Shown: one piece after another, positions 25,037 through 34,176 of the stretch
How positions within the stretch are numbered: position 1 is the stretch's first letter
Layout: each line of letters begins with the position of its first letter
NCBI RefSeq assembly: GCF_001544375.1
Contig: NZ_BCQJ01000001.1
Location: 418,275 to 482,274, forward strand
From: Enterococcus canis NBRC 100695
GTDB taxonomy: Bacteria > Bacillota > Bacilli > Lactobacillales > Enterococcaceae
Length of the DNA stretch: 64,000 bases
Reading direction: 5' to 3'
Made by a program: the position numbers and the translations under genes
The notes under the pieces: model-generated
What the model was told of the DNA's origin: nothing
The model's database searches: none
Seen by the model: the letters and a program-made list of their open reading frames with translations, nothing else

Positions 25037-27796
25037 ATGACGACAACCGATCCAGCTCATTGGAGCGAAACACCGATTGAGACACTGTTTAAGGAAACGA
25101 ATAGTTCCAAGGAAGGCTTAAGTACTCAGGAAGCTCAAGTTAGACTCAAAAAGGTCGGTCCTAACAAGATTGAGGCAGCCAAAAAGCAGTCATTTCTAAA
25201 AACTTTTTTAGGCAACTTTACTAGCTTTATGGCAATTTTGCTCTGGGTCGCCGGTATCATTGCCTTTATTGCTCAGATGACTGAATTAGGTATCGCCATT
25301 TGGTTAGTTAATGTTATCAACGGTCTTTTCAGTTTTTGGCAGCAGTATCGTGCGGCCCAGGCAACCAATGCCTTGCAACAAATGCTACCTAGCTACACCA
25401 AGGTTTTGCGTGACGGAAAAGAGGCGAAGTGCCTAGTAGAAGAGCTCGTGCCAGGAGATGTTGTCCATTTGGAAAGTGGTGATAACATTCCTGCAGATGG
25501 TCGGTTAATTATTTGTGACAGTATGCAGGTCAATCAATCAGCGCTGACTGGTGAATCGACAACCGTCTCTAAAGAGGCTGAGGTATTGACAGCACAGCAA
25601 GTGCAAGCTGCTGGTCAGTTTGCAGAGGCTAATTTGGTTTATGAAGGCACTTCGGTGGTTTCCGGTAGTGGTGATATGCTAGTACTGGCAACCGGAATGC
25701 AAACTGAATTTGGCCATATCGCGTCTTTAACCAACACCGTAGACCAAACAAAAAGTCCTTTAGAAAAGGAACTGGAAGTCCTGACTCGTCAGCTTTCGAT
25801 GATTGCGATTATTATTGGTATCCTCTTCTTTTTAGCTGCTATCTTTTTTGTTCACTCTCCTTGGGTTCAATCCTTTATATTTGCCTTGGGAATGGTGGTT
25901 GCATTTATCCCCGAAGGTCTCCTGCCAACGGTTACGTTATCACTGGCAATGGCTGTCCAAAAAATGGCTAAACGTAATGCTTTAGTGAAACACCTTAATA
26001 GTGTTGAAACGTTAGGGGAAACGACCGTCATTTGTTCAGATAAAACAGGAACTTTAACGAAAAATGAAATGACTATTGAGCAGGTTTGGCTCCCTAGCGC
26101 ACAATATGAAGTTAGCGGTACGGGCTATAACTTCCATGGTCAGGTAACGAAAAATCAGCAAACCATTGACTTAACTAAAGAAACTGATCTGTGCCAATTG
26201 TTGCGAATTGGGGTCTTAGATAATGACTCTTCTCTTGAACAAAAGAATAACAGTTTACAGCTAGTAGGCAGTCCTGACGAAGGCAGTATTCTCGTTTTGG
26301 CTGGGAAGGCTCAATTTGACCGTCAACAGGCCCAACAGACCTACACGCGAAAAAGCGTCTTGCCTTTTGACTCCAAACGAAAGCGAATGACCACGATCCA
26401 TCAAGAGGGAGAAAAAAGTTGGGCGTTTACCAAAGGTGGCATTGATGAAACCTTAAATGTTGCAACTCAGTATCTTAAAAATGGGCAGGTACTTCCTTTA
26501 GATGATACCGTCAAACAGCAAATTTTAGCCAAAAATGACGACTTTGCCAAAGCGGGCTTGCGAACGTTGGCTTTCGCTTATCGGCAGTTGACTAACCAAG
26601 ACACGACCATCGCCAGTGTCGAACAGGAATTGATTTTCGTAGGCTTGACGGCTAGTCAAGATCCGCCCCGTGATAATGTATTGGAGGCCATCCAAACCTG
26701 TCATGACGCTAGCATCCGGATCATTATGGTAACGGGTGATTATGGTTTAACGGCTGAAAGTATTGCGCGTAAGATTGGTGTTGTCAGAGGTGACGATGTT
26801 CGCGTGATTACGGGCGAGCAATTGACGGCGATGGCAGATGAAGACTTGAAAGAAAACTTACAACATGAAATTATTTTCGCCCGAGTGGCACCAGAACAAA
26901 AATATCGGGTAGTAAGTATGCTTCAAAGCTTAGGCGAGATTGTGGCTTCCACTGGTGATGGCGTTAATGACGCCCCAGCCTTGAAAAAAGCGGATATTGG
27001 TGTTGCTATGGGTATCACGGGAACTGATGTTGCCAAGGAAGCGGCTGATATGATTTTAGCGGATGATAATTTCACCTCTATTGTCAATGCCATTGAAGAA
27101 GGACGAACGGTTTACAGCAATATTCAAAAATTTCTCTTGTATATTTTAAACAGCAATCTACCAGAGGCAATTCCGTCTGTCCTGTTTCTTTTTTCCAGAG
27201 GTTTGATTCCCTTACCGCTGACGGTTATGCAGATACTATCCGTCGATTTAGGAACGGATATGTTTCCTGCATTAGGACTGGCCACTGAAAAGACGGAGCC
27301 TGGAACGATGAAACGGCCACCACGAAAACGTGGCGCCCATTTACTGACACGAAACATCCTACTAAAAGCTTTTGGGTGGTACGGCTTGATGGCCTCACTT
27401 TTTTCCATTGGCGCTTACTTCTACGTCAACGTATTAAATGGTTGGCCACAGGTGCCTTTAGCGAATGGTGGTAATGTCTATGCCGTTGCTACCACCATGA
27501 CACTCGCGGCCATTGTATTTAGTCAAATCGGTGCTGTTTTCAATTGCCGGACAACGACGGAATCATTGTTCAAAATCGGCTTTTTTACCAATCGGCGTGT
27601 TCTGTTCGGGATTGCCTTTGAGCTCGTCCTGATCAGTTGTTTAATTTATGTCCCGTTTTTACAGTCTGCCTTTAATACTGCCGCCATTCGGCCGCAAGAT
27701 TGGCTGTATTTGATTGCAATCCCCATCCCGGTGATTCTCTTTGAAGAATTACGCAAATTCTTTTTACGCCGCCGTTTACGTAAAGCCGATTCCTAG
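25037..27796 (+). CDS. P-type II cation-transporting ATPase
   Basis: The 919-residue pump has the full P-type layout: an actuator with ALTGES, the phosphorylation site ICSDKTGTLTKNEM, a nucleotide-binding domain and the hinge STGDGVNDAPALKKADIGVAMG. About ten membrane helices are present. The fourth has FIPEGLLPTV, seen in Ca2+ and Na+/K+-type pumps, so it belongs to the type II group. Which cation it moves cannot be read from sequence alone. A HAD phosphatase precedes it, and a terminator follows. Confidence 0.88.
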   Translation: MTTTDPAHWSETPIETLFKETNSSKEGLSTQEAQVRLKKVGPNKIEAAKKQSFLKTFLGNFTSFMAILLWVAGIIAFIAQMTELGIAIWLVNVINGLFSFWQQYRAAQATNALQQMLPSYTKVLRDGKEAKCLVEELVPGDVVHLESGDNIPADGRLIICDSMQVNQSALTGESTTVSKEAEVLTAQQVQAAGQFAEANLVYEGTSVVSGSGDMLVLATGMQTEFGHIASLTNTVDQTKSPLEKELEVLTRQLSMIAIIIGILFFLAAIFFVHSPWVQSFIFALGMVVAFIPEGLLPTVTLSLAMAVQKMAKRNALVKHLNSVETLGETTVICSDKTGTLTKNEMTIEQVWLPSAQYEVSGTGYNFHGQVTKNQQTIDLTKETDLCQLLRIGVLDNDSSLEQKNNSLQLVGSPDEGSILVLAGKAQFDRQQAQQTYTRKSVLPFDSKRKRMTTIHQEGEKSWAFTKGGIDETLNVATQYLKNGQVLPLDDTVKQQILAKNDDFAKAGLRTLAFAYRQLTNQDTTIASVEQELIFVGLTASQDPPRDNVLEAIQTCHDASIRIIMVTGDYGLTAESIARKIGVVRGDDVRVITGEQLTAMADEDLKENLQHEIIFARVAPEQKYRVVSMLQSLGEIVASTGDGVNDAPALKKADIGVAMGITGTDVAKEAADMILADDNFTSIVNAIEEGRTVYSNIQKFLLYILNSNLPEAIPSVLFLFSRGLIPLPLTVMQILSVDLGTDMFPALGLATEKTEPGTMKRPPRKRGAHLLTRNILLKAFGWYGLMASLFSIGAYFYVNVLNGWPQVPLANGGNVYAVATTMTLAAIVFSQIGAVFNCRTTTESLFKIGFFTNRRVLFGIAFELVLISCLIYVPFLQSAFNTAAIRPQDWLYLIAIPIPVILFEELRKFFLRRRLRKADS

Positions 27797-27814
27797 AAAT
27801 AAGCAGAGATACAC

Positions 27815-27860
27815 AAACAGCAGTTTACGAAGCGTTTCCTTCGTGAACTGCTGTTTATTG
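27815..27860. terminator. Terminator between convergent genes
   Basis: AAACAGCAGTT pairs with AACTGCTGTTT, with an inner CGAAG/CTTCG stem. T-rich tails occur on both strands. It serves the P-type ATPase and probably the ABC exporter. Confidence 0.8.
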
Positions 27861-27875
27861 TTTCTATACGTCTGT

Positions 27876-29486
27876 TTACAAAACATGTTCCTTTAGCACG
27901 CCAGCCTGGAGTTCCAGCACAACATCGAAATTTTTTAGAAACTCCGAGTCACGAGAATGAGTCACAGCAATCACCAGCTGTTCCTCTAGACTAGTCAACA
28001 GCTCCCCGATTGCTCGCTCATTTTTGCGGTCTAAACCCGTCGTGGGCTCATCTAGAATCAGAACAGGTGCCTTCCGATAAAGAGCCCGCGCGATGTCTAA
28101 CCGTCGTTCTTCTCCACCGGATAAACGCCGCACTGCATCTAAATTACCAGAAAGACTTAGCTCTTCCAATAGATTAGCTAGTCCGGCTCGTTTTAAAGCC
28201 TGGGCAAGCTGGATAGGGTCACCCTTTTGGAACAGGGTGATATTTTCTGAGAGTGTACCCTCAAAAATTGCGGTTTTTTGCGGTACGTACGCAATTTGCT
28301 GCCAGTAATCCGCTTTGTCAAGCGTTGCGATTGCCTGATTATTTACAAAGACATTTTGTGCATTTTGAATGCCTAATATTAACGATAGCAGCGTACTTTT
28401 CCCCACACCACTTTCGCCAATGATCGCATACCGTTTTCCAATGAAAAAAGTATAGCTCAAGTGGCTGAGTATCTGCCGTTCCCCACGACTATAAGTGACA
28501 TTTCGTAGCTCAATGGCGTGAATAGTTTCTTTTAAAGGTTCCCCAGTGACCTTTTCGGCTGGCTGAATCGTCTGTAAAAAATTAGTCACTACTTTTCGGC
28601 TCGCTGACAAATCAGAAACATATTCACTCAACATTTGAATGGGGCCAGCAATTGTGCTCATTAAAGCTGTCATGGCAATCAATTCTGGCAAGGTTAGCCA
28701 ATCCTGAAAAACAAAAAATCCACCTATAATCCATGTACCGGAATAAACAATATTGGAAAGACCGTATGAAATGGCATATGTTTTTCCTTGCGAACCTTCA
28801 AAATCTGTTTTGGCAAATGCTAGCTGCTGATTCACCTTTTGAAAACGTTGGGTAAAGGTACTGCCGGCTAAGCGCAAACGAATGGTAGACAAATTTACGG
28901 CGATTTCTTCATAGACACCTAAAAGATTCTTTTGCGCGGCAACTGAGATCTGCTTTTTATTGGCCAACACCCGCTGATTGATAAGAGGTGCTAACAGTGG
29001 AATGAAGGATAAAGAGACCATCAAAAGCGTCAATTGACTTTGTAGCCATAATGCCGCAATCAAAGAAAATACAAATGTAAAAATCGTCAAAATACAACTA
29101 AAAATTGGCTTCAAGTAACTTTCTTCAATCACTGCTAACTCATTTACTAAGCGACTTACCCGTAGGCTACTGGCTTCTGCTTCAACTTGCGCAAGCGGCG
29201 TCTCAATATCATGACGCAATAAGTCTTGCCGCAACGAGGCGGTGATGCTTTGCACTGCTTTAGCTTTTGTAACCCGCGGAACATAATCAAAATACGCCTC
29301 CACAATCAAAAAGACTACGGCAAAGAGGGCCATTTGTACAAATTGGCGCAAATTTTGTGACAAGGCGACACTCGTAAGGCCTTGAATTACAAAAGCATTT
29401 CCCACCATCAAGCCAGCCGCTAACAGACAGGCTAAGACGTGTTTAAAAACCAGTACCTTGTGTGCTAAAAAATATTTTTTCATCAT
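27876..29486 (-). CDS. ABC exporter, fused membrane and ATPase domains
   Basis: The 536-residue half-transporter has six helices (residues 10-290) and an ATPase domain with Walker A (AIIGESGVGKST), signature (LSGGEERR) and Walker B (VLILDEPTTGLD). It starts at 29486, where AAGGAG precedes the doubled ATG. It lacks an N-terminal peptidase domain. It follows cydC but is separated from it by a terminator, its own promoter and a short leader ORF. A partner could be itself (homodimer). The substrate is unknown. Confidence 0.85.
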   Translation of the reverse strand: MMKKYFLAHKVLVFKHVLACLLAAGLMVGNAFVIQGLTSVALSQNLRQFVQMALFAVVFLIVEAYFDYVPRVTKAKAVQSITASLRQDLLRHDIETPLAQVEAEASSLRVSRLVNELAVIEESYLKPIFSCILTIFTFVFSLIAALWLQSQLTLLMVSLSFIPLLAPLINQRVLANKKQISVAAQKNLLGVYEEIAVNLSTIRLRLAGSTFTQRFQKVNQQLAFAKTDFEGSQGKTYAISYGLSNIVYSGTWIIGGFFVFQDWLTLPELIAMTALMSTIAGPIQMLSEYVSDLSASRKVVTNFLQTIQPAEKVTGEPLKETIHAIELRNVTYSRGERQILSHLSYTFFIGKRYAIIGESGVGKSTLLSLILGIQNAQNVFVNNQAIATLDKADYWQQIAYVPQKTAIFEGTLSENITLFQKGDPIQLAQALKRAGLANLLEELSLSGNLDAVRRLSGGEERRLDIARALYRKAPVLILDEPTTGLDRKNERAIGELLTSLEEQLVIAVTHSRDSEFLKNFDVVLELQAGVLKEHVL

Positions 29487-29507
29487 TGGCTCCTTCTGAG
29501 TCAAGAT

Positions 29508-29556
29508 GACTTCCGTCAGCCCAACTCCACATTTTTATTAATGAGGAAGTCGGGCC
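29508..29556 (-). promoter_or_regulatory. Alternative hairpins before the ABC exporter
   Basis: The 3' end of the leader ORF (CGGCCCGACTTCC on the minus strand) can pair over about 12 bp with GGAGTTGGGCTG just downstream, or over 7 bp with GGAAGTC a little further (29508-29514). The two pairings exclude each other. This resembles a translational attenuator (inference). Confidence 0.4.
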
Positions 29557-29591
29557 GTCAACGGATCTGTCCAGCGAATCTGCTGATTCAT
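29538..29591 (-). CDS. 17-residue leader peptide (putative)
   Basis: ATG at 29591 follows GGTGGTG on the minus strand, 22 bases after the predicted RNA start, and encodes MNQQIRWTDPLTARLPH. The frame stays open upstream, so a longer product is conceivable if transcription starts earlier. Its end overlaps the first arm of alternative hairpins that precede the ABC exporter. It could be a regulatory leader peptide or a small exported peptide. Confidence 0.35.
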   Translation of the reverse strand: MNQQIRWTDPLTARLPH

Positions 29592-29619
29592 TGGATCACC
29601 ACCTTTGTTCATTTTCTTA

Positions 29620-29648
29620 ATGATACCGTTTTCTGAAATTTCAAACAA
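29620..29648 (-). promoter_or_regulatory. Promoter of the leader peptide/ABC unit
   Basis: On the minus strand TTGTTT (29643-29648), a 17-bp spacer and TATCAT (29620-29625) lie after the cydC terminator. Confidence 0.5.
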
Positions 29649-29668
29649 GTATAAACGTGCTACATCCA

Positions 29669-29697
29669 CAAAAAAGGGACCAGCTAGTGCTGATCCC
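29669..29697 (-). terminator. Terminator of cydABDC
   Basis: On the minus strand GGGATCAGC pairs with GCTGGTCCC around ACTA, followed by T6. It lies just beyond the cydC stop. Confidence 0.9.
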
Positions 29698-29703
29698 TGC
29701 TCC

Positions 29704-31446
29704 TTATCTCCCTTGATCAATCGCCAATAAATGACGGAAATGGTCATTATTTTGGGCTAATTCACTTGGTGATCCTGACATGGTCAACTCACCATCTTCA
29801 ATAAACAAGACACGATCCATTAAGGAGATTCCTTGTAGATGATGTGTGATCCAAATGACCGTTTTGTCCTGTAGCTCGCGGAAAAACGTATCTAACACTG
29901 CTTGCTCGGTAATCGGATCAAGACCAACAGTCGGTTCGTCTAGTAAAATAATCGGTGCATCCTGCAATAAAATCCGAGCTAGGGCAAAGCGGTGACGTTC
30001 GCCTCCGGAAAACCGTAGCCCCGCCTCATCCACTAATGTTTGCAGACCTTCAGGCAGTGACTGAACCAGTGGTAACAAGCCCACTTTTTCAATGACTTGC
30101 CAAACATCTGCTTCACTAGCCTCCTCGTTCCCGATTCGCAAATTATTTAAAATCGTTGTATGGAACAGATACGGATTTTGATTAATGACGCCAATATAAC
30201 GACTAATCTCGTCCCCAAATTGATTCGTGGCCTGTTCATTCAGGGTTACCGAACCTTGTGTAGGCGTTAAATCCCCACGAATCAATGAGGCTAGCGTACT
30301 TTTACCAGAACCACTGCGCCCTAAAATGGCTACTTTTTCGCCTGGAACGAATCGTAAATCGAGACCTTTTAGAATCTCCCGCTCAGCTTCAGGATAATGA
30401 AAATGGACATCTTGAATCTGAATCGTTAGTGGGCCAGACAGGGCTTTAGCCCCTACCGCCTCAGTTAAATCTGGTAACTCATTGAGTCGCTTGATCGAAT
30501 CCTTGTAGATGTTGGTCTCTTGAGCTGCTGCCGGGAGTGGTGCAAAAGCGTCTATCAAGGGAAACACAGTCAAAACAAAAGCCGCAATCCAGTTGGCCGC
30601 CCCACCACGCACACCAGGAAACTGATAGCTGGACCAAACCAACAGAGCAATAGCAATCAGTCCGACTGTCAACTGCAAATATAGGTCCCGCTTGCGGTCA
30701 AAACGATTTAACTCCTGGGTGGTTTGCCGTAGCTTAGACGTTACTTCAGCTTGCTTGGCTACATATTCCGTTCCTCGTTGCGCAAAAATCCAATCGGAGA
30801 CACCTAGGATATTATCAGTTAATTCTGTATAAAGCTGATTTTTTAATTGCTTTTGTTTTTCTTGGCGTGCACCATTTTTAATCACCGACCATAATGGTAA
30901 GATCAACACCACGACGCCCATCATCAAAAGCATCATCAACGCAAACCACCAAGAAAAGAAACCTAGCGCAAGCACGATGAACACATATAACAACCAGGCA
31001 ATCAGTGTGGGAAAAATCGTCCGCAAATAAAGGTTCTGAATGTGGTTGATATCTTCTGCCAAAAGTCCTAAAATATCACCGGTGCGGTAATGACTCTTAA
31101 AAAAGATCGCGTCTTTCTCCAAGCGATCATATAGCTTCAACCGCAAGTGAGAGGTCATTTTCAAGACCCAGTTATGACTCGTCAATCGCTCAATATAGCG
31201 GAAAACAGGTCGGCCAATCCCAAAGGCTCGCGTTAGCACAATTGGAATATAGATCATAAGGATATTTTCTGGCAGTGAGGCCGCCCGACTAATCAAGTAG
31301 CCGGAATTGAACATCAATGCACCGGCACAAAAAAAGGTCAAAAAGCCTAAAGCAATGGCTAATAGTAGCGCACCTTTGTAGCGTTTTAAAAATGGTTTGA
31401 TCCAAGTATCATGTTTCAACGCCTGAAATAAGCCGATTTTATGCAT
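29704..31446 (-). CDS. cydC: Cytochrome bd assembly ABC transporter, CydC
   Basis: The 580-residue half-transporter is the last cyd gene. Six membrane helices are followed by Walker A (AILGRSGSGKST), signature (FSGGERHR) and Walker B (IILLDEPTVGLD). With CydD it forms the heterodimeric exporter of thiols (glutathione/cysteine) required to assemble cytochrome bd. It overlaps the end of cydD by 8 bp. In Bacillus naming the two ATPase genes have the opposite letters; I follow the E. coli homology. Confidence 0.9.
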   Translation of the reverse strand: MHKIGLFQALKHDTWIKPFLKRYKGALLLAIALGFLTFFCAGALMFNSGYLISRAASLPENILMIYIPIVLTRAFGIGRPVFRYIERLTSHNWVLKMTSHLRLKLYDRLEKDAIFFKSHYRTGDILGLLAEDINHIQNLYLRTIFPTLIAWLLYVFIVLALGFFSWWFALMMLLMMGVVVLILPLWSVIKNGARQEKQKQLKNQLYTELTDNILGVSDWIFAQRGTEYVAKQAEVTSKLRQTTQELNRFDRKRDLYLQLTVGLIAIALLVWSSYQFPGVRGGAANWIAAFVLTVFPLIDAFAPLPAAAQETNIYKDSIKRLNELPDLTEAVGAKALSGPLTIQIQDVHFHYPEAEREILKGLDLRFVPGEKVAILGRSGSGKSTLASLIRGDLTPTQGSVTLNEQATNQFGDEISRYIGVINQNPYLFHTTILNNLRIGNEEASEADVWQVIEKVGLLPLVQSLPEGLQTLVDEAGLRFSGGERHRFALARILLQDAPIILLDEPTVGLDPITEQAVLDTFFRELQDKTVIWITHHLQGISLMDRVLFIEDGELTMSGSPSELAQNNDHFRHLLAIDQGR

Positions 31447-33160
31447 TACGCTCCCCCCTCATAGCTTTTGTTAAACGAACAAAGGCCCCATTTTTTGCTT
31501 CAAGCTCTGCTAGGCTCCCTTGCTCAACTATCCGTCCGTCTTCCAAGACGAGAATATGATCCATCTCCGCCATCCAATGAAGGCGGTGAGTGGCAAAAAA
31601 GACTAAGTGATTGGCCATTAACGGAAGCATTCGTTCCTTCAATTCTACTTCCGTCTCAATGTCTAGATGGGCAGTAGGTTCATCAAACAAGAGAATGCTA
31701 CGTTCCTGATCGAGAAAGGCCCGTGCCAACGCGATTCGCTGCGCTTGTCCGCCGCTTAAAGTGCGGGCACCTTCGCCCAACATCGTTTCTAGTCCTTGTG
31801 GCATTTCTGCTACTAACTCCGTTAAACCAGCTACTTCCAATGCTTGGTGAACTTGTTCATCCGTCGCTTGTGGATGATAAAAGATCAGATTTTCTCGCAA
31901 TGTCAGATGAAAAATGTAAGGATTTTGCGGAATATAAATCAACTGCTTTTGCCAGTCTGCCTGCTCAAAAGTTGCTAGTGCTTGATCATCCACCTTAATT
32001 TTTCCTGAGGTTGGCGTCAAAAAGCCACTTAATAAGTTAATTAACGTGGACTTACCGGAACCGCTCATGCCAATAATTCCGATTTTTTGAAACCCCTTCG
32101 TTTTAAACTGAATATCCTTAAGTGTTGCCGTTTCTGTATAACCAAAATCCAGTTGTCCGATCATGATTTCCGTTTCACTGGAAACAGTCGCTAGCGCTTG
32201 GCTAACTGGTGCTGTTTCGGGAAAATCTAAAATCGTTTGAATTGCGGTCATGGCATTTTTTCCATCTAAGGTAGCATGGTAATCGCTAGAAAAATCACGA
32301 ATCGGCAAAAAATACTCCGGCGCTAAAATCAAAACAGTTAAAGCCGGAAACAACAAAATTGCCCCGTTGATTAAGCGTAACCCTAGGAGCACCGCAACGA
32401 CAGCCACTGAAAGTGTTGTAAAGAAATCTAAGGCGAAGGTAGATAAAATGGCTACTTTTAATGTACTCATGGTTGCTTTACGGAATCGTTCGCTGGAACG
32501 AAAAACACTTTGTCCATAAGGCTTGCTGATACCAAATAGTTTTAGGGTATCAATTCCTCGGAGTGAGTCGATAAAGTGATTCGATAGCAGTTGAAACGTC
32601 CGATATTGTTTGTCTGCCTTACTTTGGGCGGCATAGCCCAAAATAATCATAAAGATAATGATCAATGGAAAGACAATCAAAAGTACTAAGCCAGACTGCC
32701 AATCCAGGCAAAAAACCACTATTAGAATCAAAAATGGTATCAACATCATATTCATAATTTTAGCCAAAATCAGTTGCAAATAATTTTCAACTTGATTGAC
32801 ACCATCTAAAGCCATCGTAGTAATATTCCCCGTACCTTCTGCTTGAACAATACTAGGCCCGACACGAAAAATCTTATGCAGCAATTGCGTTCGAATACGG
32901 CTAGCCTCTTGATAACTATAATGATCTAAATAGGCGCCGCGGAAATAAATCACCAGTTGGCGGCCACTAAACGAGGCGAAAAAGAGCAGTACCCAAAGCC
33001 ACTGACCGCTTAAGGGTTCACCCGACCAGACAGCCGTGATTGCCGCAGCGAGACCCCAAGCTTGGCCGATAATAAAGATTGCCTGCAGGAAGGCAAATCC
33101 TGCAAGCAATCCGAGTACGCGCTTCATTCCAGGGAGTTTCATAATTGACTTATCAATCAT
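31439..33160 (-). CDS. cydD: Cytochrome bd assembly ABC transporter, CydD
   Basis: The 573-residue half-transporter carries six helices and an ATPase domain with GIIGMSGSGKST, LSGGQAQR and ILLFDEPTAHLD. It pairs with CydC. Its start overlaps the end of cydB by 4 bp and its end overlaps cydC by 8 bp, so all four cyd genes are translationally linked. The sequence DHYSYQEASRIRTQLLHKIF after helix 2 resembles CydD. Confidence 0.9.
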   Translation of the reverse strand: MIDKSIMKLPGMKRVLGLLAGFAFLQAIFIIGQAWGLAAAITAVWSGEPLSGQWLWVLLFFASFSGRQLVIYFRGAYLDHYSYQEASRIRTQLLHKIFRVGPSIVQAEGTGNITTMALDGVNQVENYLQLILAKIMNMMLIPFLILIVVFCLDWQSGLVLLIVFPLIIIFMIILGYAAQSKADKQYRTFQLLSNHFIDSLRGIDTLKLFGISKPYGQSVFRSSERFRKATMSTLKVAILSTFALDFFTTLSVAVVAVLLGLRLINGAILLFPALTVLILAPEYFLPIRDFSSDYHATLDGKNAMTAIQTILDFPETAPVSQALATVSSETEIMIGQLDFGYTETATLKDIQFKTKGFQKIGIIGMSGSGKSTLINLLSGFLTPTSGKIKVDDQALATFEQADWQKQLIYIPQNPYIFHLTLRENLIFYHPQATDEQVHQALEVAGLTELVAEMPQGLETMLGEGARTLSGGQAQRIALARAFLDQERSILLFDEPTAHLDIETEVELKERMLPLMANHLVFFATHRLHWMAEMDHILVLEDGRIVEQGSLAELEAKNGAFVRLTKAMRGERNA

Positions 33161-34176
33161 TTATACCCCTCCGTTACAGCGGTATGACTTACGCGTTTTC
33201 TGAAAATATAATAGCTCCAACCCGTATAGGCTAAGACAAATGGTAAAATTGTCAAGGATAGGTAACTCATAACCTTTAGCGTATAAGGACTTGAAGAAGC
33301 ATTCGCAATCAATAGATCATATTGCGCGCCTAAAGAACTGATCATGACACGAGGGAATAGACCAGAGAAGAGCAACACCACTAGCACCACCAGTGTTAAG
33401 CCACTGGCAAAAAAGGCGATGCGTTCTTTGCCCTTAACCACAGCCCAATTGGCTAAAACAGTCAAACCAACAATCACCACCAACAAGCCTAAAGTGATTA
33501 AAAAATGTTGCTGGAAGAAATCGGTTTGGAAAAACAGCAGAATCGCAAACACAACCAGGCCAGCATATAGGACCCAATAAAAAGCACTAGCATAATTACG
33601 AGCCCGTTCTCGAATTGGTCCGGTGGTTTTTAGTGCAATATAATTCAAGCCGTGTAAGTAGCACAATAAGGTTAAGGCAACGCCACCCACAATGGAAAAG
33701 AGATTAACATAGTCTCCAAAATGAGCAGACATATTCCCTTCTCCGTCTAGCGGCATCCCTTGAATCATACTAATAAACAATAAGCCAAAGAAGAACGGTA
33801 CTATCAAACTGCCGATAGTTAGTGTCCAGTTCCATGTTTGTTTTTTCTCAGGCGCTACCCGATGACGAAATTCGAAGGAAACACCACGAATGATCAAACC
33901 TACTAAAATCACTAACAAAATCAAATAGTAGCCGCTGAATAAAGAAGCATACCAGTAAGGAAATGAAGCAAACATGGCGCCACCTGCTGTTAGTAGCCAG
34001 ACTTCATTGCCATCCCAAACTGGCCCAATCGTTGCGACTAGCTGATCCTTCTCATCCTCATTATGCGCTAGCGTTTGGACCGACATGCCGACGCCAAAGT
34101 CAAACCCTTCTAAGAAGAAGAAACCTGAGAAAAGGACGCCAATTAAAACAAACCATAATAATTGTAGACCGCTCAT
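33157..34176 (-). CDS. cydB: Cytochrome bd quinol oxidase subunit II
   Basis: The 339-residue integral membrane subunit starts MSGLQLLWFVLIGVLFSGFFFLEGFDFGVGM, typical of CydB, and has about eight helices. It forms the heterodimeric quinol oxidase with CydA, reducing oxygen to water. In lactic acid bacteria it is active only when haem is supplied from outside, since haem synthesis genes are usually absent. It overlaps cydA and cydD by 4 bp each. Confidence 0.95.
   Translation of the reverse strand: MSGLQLLWFVLIGVLFSGFFFLEGFDFGVGMSVQTLAHNEDEKDQLVATIGPVWDGNEVWLLTAGGAMFASFPYWYASLFSGYYLILLVILVGLIIRGVSFEFRHRVAPEKKQTWNWTLTIGSLIVPFFFGLLFISMIQGMPLDGEGNMSAHFGDYVNLFSIVGGVALTLLCYLHGLNYIALKTTGPIRERARNYASAFYWVLYAGLVVFAILLFFQTDFFQQHFLITLGLLVVIVGLTVLANWAVVKGKERIAFFASGLTLVVLVVLLFSGLFPRVMISSLGAQYDLLIANASSSPYTLKVMSYLSLTILPFVLAYTGWSYYIFRKRVSHTAVTEGYK

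Noticed and set aside
29592-29747. Longer version of the leader ORF starting at 29747
   Set aside because: It would begin within cydC and cross the terminator; the predicted promoter lies downstream of that start.
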